The notes under the pieces are model-generated. The model was not told the DNA's origin. It did not search any database and saw only the letters and a program-made list of their open reading frames with translations. A stretch of DNA of 64,000 nucleotides from the NCBI GenBank assembly GCA_964574215.1, contig CAZNLR010000009.1, forward strand, positions 50,338-114,337. The letters run 5' to 3'. Each line of letters begins with the position of its first letter. Positions within the stretch are counted from its first letter, which is position 1. A program made the position numbers and the translations under genes. Below, in pieces: positions 55,594 to 62,953 of the stretch. This DNA is from GCA-2725625 sp964574215. Its GTDB lineage: Bacteria; Pseudomonadota; Alphaproteobacteria; Rhodospirillales; UBA2165.

Positions 55594-56484
55594 ATGACGG
55601 TCAATATTCTGTACGGCAATTTGCCGCCTCACCTTTGGGAAACGATTACGGATTCGGTGCGCTTTGTGGCGGGGGCGCTGGAGGAGTGCGGCGTGGCGGT
55701 GAAGACCGGCGTCAACCAAATCGACCGGGATGCCGTTAACCTGTTCCTCGACCGGTTTTACGTCGAGCCTAATTTCCCGGTTCAATTGAAGACCGGCGGC
55801 GTCCGCTATGGTCTGATTTGCACGGAGGTGATCGCGCCCGACGGCACCTGGAACTACGGCGCCGAGGCGGACGATCCGGCGACAATTGCGGCTTTCGAAC
55901 TGGCGGCAAAGAATGCCGACTTCGTCTGGTGCCTGCTGGAGGAATCGGTGGAAGCCTGTAAGGCGATCAATCCGAATTCCGCCTATCTACCTTATGGTTA
56001 TCTGCCTCAGATGGAGACCGTTGCCCGTCAGGATAAGGATCAGCGGGACATCGATTTTCTCATGTGCGGCATTCCGTCTGATCGCCGCCAATTGTTGGTG
56101 GATAAAATTTCCCAAGCCGGTCACGAGGTTTATTATCCGGGCATTCCAATTCCCGCACATCTTCGAGATGTTCTGATGGCGCGAAGCCGGGTCAATCTGT
56201 CGCTGCAAAAATCGACCCGCCATAAAATCATTTCCGTGACCCGCATCTGCCATTCGGTGATCAACCGGGTGCCGGTGCTGCTGGAATATGAGGGACCCGC
56301 AACCGGTTACACCGAGTATTGCCTGACCGCTTCGCCTGACGAACTGGTGGAAAAATGCAGCCAAATTCTCGGTAATACGGACCTTGATGTTTGGGCGGAG
56401 GAGCGTTACCAGAGAATGAAGGAAGAAATGCCTATGAAGAGTATCATGGAGAACCTTTTGAACGAGACTTTGCCCGATGTCTGA
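55594..56484 (+). CDS. Glycosyltransferase-like protein, unassigned
   Basis: The 296-residue protein is taken from the ATG at 55594 because the earlier in-frame ATG at 55558 lies inside a terminator. It begins MTVNILYGNLPPHLWETITD and has a GT-B-like second half: AYLPYGYLPQME, DIDFLMCGIPSDRRQLL and TRICHSVINRVPVLLEYEG resemble the CgeB-type C-terminal domain. I cannot name its substrate. Its stop overlaps the thioesterase start by eight bases, so they are coupled. Confidence 0.55.
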   Translation: MTVNILYGNLPPHLWETITDSVRFVAGALEECGVAVKTGVNQIDRDAVNLFLDRFYVEPNFPVQLKTGGVRYGLICTEVIAPDGTWNYGAEADDPATIAAFELAAKNADFVWCLLEESVEACKAINPNSAYLPYGYLPQMETVARQDKDQRDIDFLMCGIPSDRRQLLVDKISQAGHEVYYPGIPIPAHLRDVLMARSRVNLSLQKSTRHKIISVTRICHSVINRVPVLLEYEGPATGYTEYCLTASPDELVEKCSQILGNTDLDVWAEERYQRMKEEMPMKSIMENLLNETLPDV

Positions 56485-56920
56485 TGCCGATCTCCCGAAA
56501 GTAGACCTGACTGACCGGTCCGTTTATGCCACCTGGATCACCTCCACCATCCGCTATAGCGATCTCGATCCCAACGGCCATGTCAATAACGGTGCGATCA
56601 ATGCTTTTTTCGAAGAAGGCAGGGTCGGATTCCGCAATGAGCGGATGAGTTCATTGGGCGCGGACATTTTGTCCGGTTTCGCCATCGTGAAATTCACTGT
56701 TGAGTATAAAAAGACCCTCTTTTATCCGGGAGAGGTGGATAGCGGTATTGTCATCACGCGGATCGGTAATACGTCCTATGTTCTGGGGCAGGGCATTTTC
56801 CAGGGCGACGATTGCATCGCCCATGCGGAGGTGGTCACGGTCTTTCTTGGTCCGGAAGGAAAAAAAGCGACGCCGCTTAGTGACAATATGAAACAAATAC
56901 TAAAAGGAGCGACCGCCTAG
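56477..56920 (+). CDS. Thioesterase, hotdog fold
   Basis: The 147-residue protein has the 4HBT-type hotdog signature RYSDLDPNGHVNNGAINAFFEEGRVGF, with the active-site Asp in DLDPNGHVNN, and FTVEYKKTLFYPGEV after it. Such enzymes hydrolyse acyl-CoA thioesters in the cytosol. It overlaps the preceding gene by eight bases. The acyl chain is unknown. Confidence 0.85.
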   Translation: MSDADLPKVDLTDRSVYATWITSTIRYSDLDPNGHVNNGAINAFFEEGRVGFRNERMSSLGADILSGFAIVKFTVEYKKTLFYPGEVDSGIVITRIGNTSYVLGQGIFQGDDCIAHAEVVTVFLGPEGKKATPLSDNMKQILKGATA

Positions 56921-57031
56921 CGGTTCGACGCCAAATAATTGTTATCAAAAAGTTTTACACGGGATATGATCAATCATATTTAAGGGTCAATAACGTCAAA
57001 CAAGAAAATAAGTTCCAGGGAGACAACACGC

Positions 57032-58120
57032 ATGCCTTTAATCGATCCCAGAACCGGCTTAATTCAGTACAACAAAGAGAAGGCGACACCCGGCTATACC
57101 TTCTTCACGCCCTGTGGACTTTATAATTCCTATCTGATCGACATGAACGGCGAGGTGGTGCATTCCTGGGATCTTCCCAACGACACCGGCAATTACGCCT
57201 ATATGCTGGAGAACGGTAATCTGCTGGCTGCCATCCGTACCGAAGAGGGTCCGCAAGGCCTTCCGGCTGCCGGTGGCCATTTGTTGGAATTGGACTGGGA
57301 CGGCAATGTCGTGTGGGAACATATCGACCATAACCAACACCACGATTTCAGGCGTTGCGCCAACGGCAATACGATTTATGTCGGCTGGGAACTGCTGGAT
57401 GAGGAAACGCAAAAAAAAGTGCCGGGCGGCTTTGCCGGACAGGAACACGAGGACGGCATCTACGGCGACTATATCCGCGAGGTTGATCCCGCCGGTAACA
57501 CAGTTTGGGAATGGCACGCCACGTCCGATTTGAATATGGATGATTACCCCCTGAGCCCGGTGGTAACCCGCAAGGAGTACGCCCACGCCAATACGATTTT
57601 TCCGTGCCCGAACGGCGATGTAATCATCAACTGGCGCTACAACCACACCATGATGATGATCGACCGGGAAACCAAAAAAGTTAAATGGTCGATGACCGAT
57701 TATTCCTATGGCCAGCATCACGATGTGCAGTTGCTGGAAAACGGTAATATTCTGTTCTTCGCAAATGGGGCGGATGTTTATCTGTACGGACCGGAAACGG
57801 GGTCCCGCGTGGTTGAAATCGATCCCAAAACAAATGAGGAAGTCTGGTCCTATCGCGGCACGCCACCGCGCTCGTTTTTCAGCTGGTTTATCAGCGGCTG
57901 CCAGCGGCAGCCAAACGGAAATACATTAATTTGCGAAGGCCTATGGGGCCGCTTTTTCGAGGTAACCCCCGACGGTGAAACTGTCTGGGAATACGTGTCA
58001 CCTTATTTTGTCGAGTACGAGCACCCAGCCTATAAGGGCAACAATCTGGCGTTCCGGTGTTATCGGTATGCGGCGGATGGCCCGGAGATAGCGGGGCGAT
58101 TGCCGGCTATATCTGCTTAG
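57032..58120 (+). CDS. Arylsulfotransferase-like beta-propeller protein, copy B
   Basis: The 362-residue protein is a close paralogue of the gene at 49223. Shared stretches include YAYMLENGNLLAAI, HHDFRRCANGNTIY, QEHEDGIYGDYIREVDPAG and LICEGLWGRFFEVTP. It has the same blade pattern and no signal peptide. The second histidine site reads YGQHHDVQLLENGN. The two copies lie 6.7 kb apart in the same direction, with unrelated genes between them. Confidence 0.75.
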   Translation: MPLIDPRTGLIQYNKEKATPGYTFFTPCGLYNSYLIDMNGEVVHSWDLPNDTGNYAYMLENGNLLAAIRTEEGPQGLPAAGGHLLELDWDGNVVWEHIDHNQHHDFRRCANGNTIYVGWELLDEETQKKVPGGFAGQEHEDGIYGDYIREVDPAGNTVWEWHATSDLNMDDYPLSPVVTRKEYAHANTIFPCPNGDVIINWRYNHTMMMIDRETKKVKWSMTDYSYGQHHDVQLLENGNILFFANGADVYLYGPETGSRVVEIDPKTNEEVWSYRGTPPRSFFSWFISGCQRQPNGNTLICEGLWGRFFEVTPDGETVWEYVSPYFVEYEHPAYKGNNLAFRCYRYAADGPEIAGRLPAISA

Positions 58121-58152
58121 CCTCTTGTGACCAGTTTTAAGGGAGGACAACG

Positions 58153-58575
58153 ATGAACGATCAATCAGAACCCAACGGCGGCGAAAACAAGATAAAATCG
58201 TCAGCCGGGACAAATAGGCGGGCCTTTAACGAAGGCCAGTATATATTTCGCGAAGGCGAAACGGGTGATCTGGCATTCGTTGTGCTAAGTGGTACGGTTG
58301 AGATCGTCCATAATGCCGGCGATAGTGTTGTTCCCATTGGCACGGTTTTAAAGGGAGGTATGTTTGGCGAAATGGCGTTGATTGACAACAAACCCCGAAT
58401 GGCCTCGGCACGGGCGAAGGATGGTCCGGCTGAAACGCTGGTTATTTCACGGGAGATGTTTCACAAAAAAATGGCGTCCGCCGATCCATTTCATAAAGCC
58501 TTGTTCGATATATTATCGAGTCACATCCGGTCTCTTTCTGACCAACTGGCCAAGACAGGTGCGCGGGCATCTTAA
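58153..58575 (+). CDS. Cyclic-nucleotide-binding domain protein
   Basis: The 140-residue protein is essentially one CNBD: FNEGQYIFREGETGDLAFVVLSGTVEIV, then the phosphate-binding-cassette region GGMFGEMALIDNKPRMASARA. The Arg of the cassette is displaced (R in PRMAS), so cyclic-nucleotide binding is plausible but unproven. No DNA-binding domain follows, unlike Crp. A GGGAGGA site precedes the ATG. It lies next to the convergent caspase-like gene. Confidence 0.85.
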   Translation: MNDQSEPNGGENKIKSSAGTNRRAFNEGQYIFREGETGDLAFVVLSGTVEIVHNAGDSVVPIGTVLKGGMFGEMALIDNKPRMASARAKDGPAETLVISREMFHKKMASADPFHKALFDILSSHIRSLSDQLAKTGARAS

Positions 58576-58584
58576 TTCCTCAAA

Positions 58585-60105
58585 TTATTTTCGTCGGACG
58601 AATAGAAAATCACCGCCGTCATGACCGGCTTTGCGTATATCCGAAAACTGGGGCGTCTGATCGGCGTTGACCATAACCGGGCGCCGGATGATGTTAAACA
58701 AGCTATTGCCGTCCAGGACGCCGTTATTCTGCTGCAATGAATTAATCAAGGCCGAGGTGAAAGGCGAGTGACCGTCGCCGCTGTTGTCGGCTACTGGTTC
58801 CAACCCGCCCGAGGTTATGACCACCCGCGCCTTTTTGCGGGACATTTTTTTGAGATATTCCGGATCGCCCATGGTGACATTTGCTCCGCGCACCAGGCGG
58901 CCCGAATAGCAGCTATCGGCGACGACCATTACATGTTTCGCTTCGATCGCTTTTAAGGTTCCCGTAAGGATGTCGTTCGACACCCAGGCCGACCGGCGGT
59001 TGGGTCTGGCATCGGCAGGCAGCCAGAATCCCTGATCCGCCTTGTCGTCAAGCCAGCCATGACCGGCATAGTAAATCAGCAGATTGTCCTTAAACTTAAG
59101 CTTGGACCTGAGATCGTCCAGTGTGTCGATGATGTCCGCCCGGGTCGGATTTTCCAGCATCGTTATCTTGAAGTTATAGTTTTCCTTTAAAAGTTTCGCC
59201 ATGGATCTGGCATCGGCCAGAGCCGTTTTCAGGTCGGTCAAATGTTTGTATTCGTTGATCCCGATAACCAGTGCATGATAGTCGCCAAAATTGATATTGG
59301 CGGGGATATTCAGTTTCTTTTGCGGGGTAACCTTGGGGGTGGCGGTTTCCGATTTCTTGGTTGAAAAGGCGCGGTCCAGTAGGGCCTGCTGCTTGCTTTC
59401 ATATTGGCCCTGTGAAATCAGTCCATCGTCCCTCAGTTTTTTGAGTGTCGCCAGTTCACTTTTAATATCGGAGCTTTTCCCCGGCAGGGAGCGCGTGGCG
59501 CTGGCCGCTTTACTTTGCAGGGCGGCCAGCTCGGCCTTTTTCTTCAAGGCCTCTTGTTCGGCTTTGAGCCGGTCGATCTGGGCTTTCATTTCGGTAGCTT
59601 CGGCCTCGGCTTTTTGCTTGGCTTGGCGTTCGGCCTCTAACCGGCCACTACCGAAATTCCGGCCAGCGGCGCGTCCGGGGGAGCGCCCGAACGATTTTCT
59701 GCGGGAAACAACGACCGATCCCGCGCATTTGCCGATGCCAATAGAGAATTTTCCCGTGAACCGGTTTCCTTCAAAATAACCGGTGACGATCACATCCAAT
59801 TTTCGGGTGCCGATCTTGCCGTCGGCTTTTACGCTGCCGTCGTCCTCAATGTCCCCGTCGATTTTGGCATATCCTTTATTTCCGGGAATAAAAAACGTGA
59901 TATCGTCACCGCGTATTTCGGCTTTGGTCGGCCATCCTGGCCGGCGGCAAATGGCCTCGGCGCTTGGCTTAAACTCACCGTGCCAATTGCCGTCTCTGTT
60001 TTCGGCAATTGACGGTGAGGGCGACAGTAGAAAAACCGCGCCGCATAGCATCGCCAGTACACCTAAAATTACATTGGTCCTCAGTCGGAACTTAGTGGGC
60101 GTCAT
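58585..60105 (-). CDS. Caspase-like (C14) peptidase with SHOCT-like segment
   Basis: The 506-residue protein has an N-terminal signal-like hydrophobic segment (about residues 10-30), an N-terminal beta domain, a coiled-coil (KAEAEATEMKAQIDRLKAEQEALKKK) and a SHOCT-like stretch (LATLKKLRDDGLISQGQYESKQQALLD). A caspase-fold domain follows (about 265-500) with catalytic His349 in YYAGHGW and Cys399 in ADSCYSG. The ATG at 60105 fits the signal peptide; the frame reaches 60324 without it. It may be a periplasmic or secreted metacaspase-type protease. Confidence 0.8.
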   Translation of the reverse strand: MTPTKFRLRTNVILGVLAMLCGAVFLLSPSPSIAENRDGNWHGEFKPSAEAICRRPGWPTKAEIRGDDITFFIPGNKGYAKIDGDIEDDGSVKADGKIGTRKLDVIVTGYFEGNRFTGKFSIGIGKCAGSVVVSRRKSFGRSPGRAAGRNFGSGRLEAERQAKQKAEAEATEMKAQIDRLKAEQEALKKKAELAALQSKAASATRSLPGKSSDIKSELATLKKLRDDGLISQGQYESKQQALLDRAFSTKKSETATPKVTPQKKLNIPANINFGDYHALVIGINEYKHLTDLKTALADARSMAKLLKENYNFKITMLENPTRADIIDTLDDLRSKLKFKDNLLIYYAGHGWLDDKADQGFWLPADARPNRRSAWVSNDILTGTLKAIEAKHVMVVADSCYSGRLVRGANVTMGDPEYLKKMSRKKARVVITSGGLEPVADNSGDGHSPFTSALINSLQQNNGVLDGNSLFNIIRRPVMVNADQTPQFSDIRKAGHDGGDFLFVRRK

Positions 60106-60206
60106 CTCCGAATTCCCGCTGAAATAGTTGTCGCCGGACGGACATGATATCGTGCCCCGATTATTTTGCCAAATATCGATATGCGTTCCGGTCGGGCAGT
60201 GCCGGG

Positions 60207-61046
60207 CTATCGAGTTGCCGACCAGCACACGGGAAAAATCGTGTCGTCGGTCGGCATCACGCCGACGTCGACGGCATTGGCTTCTTCGGCGCCCGGCACG
60301 GTAAAGCCGGTTACCCGTTCCCACCAGACCGCATCGCCGCCGTAGAAGCGGCAGGAAAGAGCGACCCGCCGCTGCGTCGCCGAGGCGTTTTTACCCGTTC
60401 CATGCACGGTCAAAGGGTGGTGCACGATGACGTCACCGGGCTCCATGTCCCAGGAGAGAAACCGATATTCGGGATTATCGAACTCCAAATGAAACTCAGG
60501 GCACAGTTCCAAACTTTCATCGGTAAACGCCGGGTCTTCATCGGGGGTGACGGCCCGGAAAAGCTTGTTCCATTTGTGCGATCCGGCGACATAAACCAGA
60601 CCGCTGGTCTCCATGGTTACCGGCGTTAGGGCCATCCACACCGACGCGATCTGATTGCCGTTAAAGGGCCAGAAGGGCAGGTCGTTGTGCCATTGGGTGG
60701 GCGCCAAGGTGCCCGGTTCTTTAATAAAAAGCTGGTCGTAAAAAAAGCGAACTTCATCAAGACGCATTAGCCTTGCTGCGATCTCAGCCGCCGGTGAGTT
60801 CAAGATGTAATCTTCAAAATCGGAGTTCTGCCGGGACATATAAGACATGATATAGAAATGTCCCGGATCATCGGGCTCATTGACTTCGCGCATCCGTCCG
60901 GCCGTATTCTCAATGTTGGCTTCGCAAACATTCAACATATGGCTGCACCATTCGGCGTCGAATTGGCCCCGAACGCAAATAGCGCCGTCTTCTTCATATT
61001 GTTGGATTTGAGCTTCGGTAATCGGATGCAGAATATCCCGGTTCAT
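60207..61046 (-). CDS. Phytanoyl-CoA dioxygenase family protein
   Basis: The 279-residue protein is a non-haem Fe(II)/2-oxoglutarate oxygenase of the PhyH family. Iron ligands are HND in TQWHNDLPFW and the distal His in HHPLTVHGTG, with Arg in RRVALSCR binding the cosubstrate. Substrate unknown. The start is uncertain: ATG at 61046 is used because GGGG lies upstream; alternatives at 61061 and 61085 lack ribosome-binding sites. It lies in a leftward run with the peptidase and the ATPase. Confidence 0.82.
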   Translation of the reverse strand: MNRDILHPITEAQIQQYEEDGAICVRGQFDAEWCSHMLNVCEANIENTAGRMREVNEPDDPGHFYIMSYMSRQNSDFEDYILNSPAAEIAARLMRLDEVRFFYDQLFIKEPGTLAPTQWHNDLPFWPFNGNQIASVWMALTPVTMETSGLVYVAGSHKWNKLFRAVTPDEDPAFTDESLELCPEFHLEFDNPEYRFLSWDMEPGDVIVHHPLTVHGTGKNASATQRRVALSCRFYGGDAVWWERVTGFTVPGAEEANAVDVGVMPTDDTIFPVCWSATR

Positions 61047-61185
61047 TAGTTGCTGCCCCATATCGAGAAGGTTAATTAAAAACATTCAATACTATTGTTT
61101 AAAGATTAACCAAGTCTGGAACATTGCCAAAGCATAATTTTCAGGTAAAAAATTTTGTGATTTGGGAAAAGGCCGAAAAAAATGT

Positions 61186-61980
61186 TCAGATTGCCTTTAG
61201 CGCCGCTCTTTCGCGGGCGGCGTCTCCGAAGGCCTCGAACAGGCGGCGGGATAGAAGGTGTTCGTCCAGTTCAGGCATATACTCGGTGTGCCATTGAGCG
61301 GCAACTGCAAAGGTCTTGGCGTCTTTAACCCGGACGGCTTCAATGACGCCGTCAGGGGAGACGCCTTCCACTACCAGGTCATCTGCCAGGCGGTCGACCC
61401 CCTGACCGTGGAGGGAATTGATGGTGAACTCGTCTTGACCGATCAGATTGGCAAGATAACCGTTTTTCGTCAGGGAGATTTTATGGCGAAGTGCGTAAAT
61501 TTCTTCCGTCGTCACACCCTCGTGCCGGGGCATGCGGTGATCGTTGACGCCGTCCAACAAATGCAGCCGGTAGTGAAGGGAACCGCCCAAGGCCACATTG
61601 AATTCCTGCAAGCCGCGGCAAATGCCCAGGATCGGCACGCCGGCCTCAATGCAGGCGGGGATCAATTGCAAGACCATGGCGTCTCGATCCGGGTCGATGG
61701 GCTCGTCAGCTGGAAATGGCGGACCGTCATAGTGGTGGGGCTCGACGTTGGCCCGGCCGCCGGTCAGCATAATGCCGTCAAAGCGCGTTACCAATTCGTC
61801 AAAATCATAGGTGTCGGCCATAGAGGGAATTTGCACGGCCAGACATCCAGAGAACTTCGTGACCGATTCGAGATACCGTTTGGCGTTATAGTGAGCCGGA
61901 TAGCCGAGGGGAGGTACTTCCATGACGCCGGTGGGGACGCCGATCAGCGGTTTGGGACTGGAACTCACTGTATTATCCAC
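61186..61980 (-). CDS. Gamma-glutamyl-GABA hydrolase-like (C26) peptidase
   Basis: The 264-residue protein is of the class-I glutamine amidotransferase fold. Catalytic Cys is in LGICRGLQEFNVALGGSL and the His-x-x-Glu in AAQWHTEYM, where the common QWHPE has Thr. It resembles PuuD, which cleaves gamma-glutamyl-GABA in putrescine breakdown, but no other puu gene is present. It starts at a GTG that shares a base with the stop of the ATPase upstream, giving tight coupling. Confidence 0.82.
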   Translation of the reverse strand: MDNTVSSSPKPLIGVPTGVMEVPPLGYPAHYNAKRYLESVTKFSGCLAVQIPSMADTYDFDELVTRFDGIMLTGGRANVEPHHYDGPPFPADEPIDPDRDAMVLQLIPACIEAGVPILGICRGLQEFNVALGGSLHYRLHLLDGVNDHRMPRHEGVTTEEIYALRHKISLTKNGYLANLIGQDEFTINSLHGQGVDRLADDLVVEGVSPDGVIEAVRVKDAKTFAVAAQWHTEYMPELDEHLLSRRLFEAFGDAARERAALKAI

Positions 61981-62777
61981 TAGGCCGCCGTTACCGCCAT
62001 TTTTATCGGACCTTCGGCCCGATTGTTGATGAACTGATCGACATAGGCGTTGTCAGAGTCGTCCACTTGGGATTTGGGACCGTGCCAGATGATACGCCCG
62101 TCATGAATCATGGCGATATTGTCCGCCACCTTACGGGCGCCTTTCATGTCGCTGGTGATAGATATGGTGGTGGCTCCCAATTGATGCACACCATCCAAGA
62201 TCAATTCGCTGATCACATTGGTCATGATCGGATCGAGCCCGGCGGTGGGTTCATCCAGCAGGACGATTTCCGGGTTGTTGGCGATGGCGCGGGCGAAGCC
62301 GACCCGTTTCTGCATGCCGCCCGATATTTCTGCCGGCAGGAGTTCTGCCACATCGGAGGTCATGCCCACGGAAATCAGCTTGTCGATGGCAAGCTGTTTG
62401 GCATCTTGGCGGCTGAGTTCGTGATCCTGAAGAATTTGAAAAGCGACGTTTTCCCATATCTTCATACTGTCGAATAATGCAGATTGTTGAAACAGCATGC
62501 CCATGCGGTGGAGCAGTTTTTCACGGTCTTTGGTGGACAGATTGACTGTTTCCTGTCCGTCGATCTTGATGCTGCCGGCATCGGGTTTTTCCAATCCCAA
62601 AATCAATTTCAACAGCAGGGTTTTGCCGCTGGCCGATCCGCCGATAAGTACCAAGGATTCTCCGTCCGCGACTTCCAAATCGACACCCTTGAGGACATGA
62701 TTGTCACCAAAGCTTTTGACGATGCCTTCTAATTTGATTTTCGGCGTCTCACTCAAGACCTTTATCCGCTTACTCAA
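61980..62777 (-). CDS. MlaF-type ABC transporter ATPase
   Basis: The 265-residue ATPase has Walker A GGSASGKTLLLK, signature ISGGMQKRVGFARAI and Walker B IVLLDEPTAGLD, in the arrangement of the MlaF/Mkl (retrograde phospholipid transport) branch. The start is a TTG at 62777 or a TTG at 62756; no ATG is available. The permease MlaE and the MCE protein MlaD, normally adjacent, are not in the window. Its downstream neighbour is a peptidase, so its partners are not local. Confidence 0.82.
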   Translation of the reverse strand: MSKRIKVLSETPKIKLEGIVKSFGDNHVLKGVDLEVADGESLVLIGGSASGKTLLLKLILGLEKPDAGSIKIDGQETVNLSTKDREKLLHRMGMLFQQSALFDSMKIWENVAFQILQDHELSRQDAKQLAIDKLISVGMTSDVAELLPAEISGGMQKRVGFARAIANNPEIVLLDEPTAGLDPIMTNVISELILDGVHQLGATTISITSDMKGARKVADNIAMIHDGRIIWHGPKSQVDDSDNAYVDQFINNRAEGPIKMAVTAA

Positions 62778-62893
62778 AACCGGCTAACAAGCTAACCCAC
62801 CAGCCCGAAAGACGCAAAAAAATACTTTTTTGCGGAAAATAGCGGTATTTTTATATATTTTTTGCATTAACTATGATGGCGGTCACAGCGTTT

Positions 62894-62910
62894 TACACTA
62901 AATTAGTGTA
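62894..62910. promoter_or_regulatory. Palindrome upstream of FecR-domain gene
   Basis: TACACTAA and TTAGTGTA are perfect eight-base arms around a single A. TATAAG (62909-62914) overlaps its right end as a possible -10. It lies 43 bases before the start of the FecR-domain gene in the divergent gap and may be an operator. Confidence 0.45.
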
Positions 62911-62953
62911 TAAGACAGAGGTGAAATAGGTGTAGTCGTGAAAGGTGGATGTC

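Noticed and set aside
61258..61983. 241-codon plus-strand open frame
   Set aside because: It is antisense to the C26 peptidase, whose catalytic motifs are intact.
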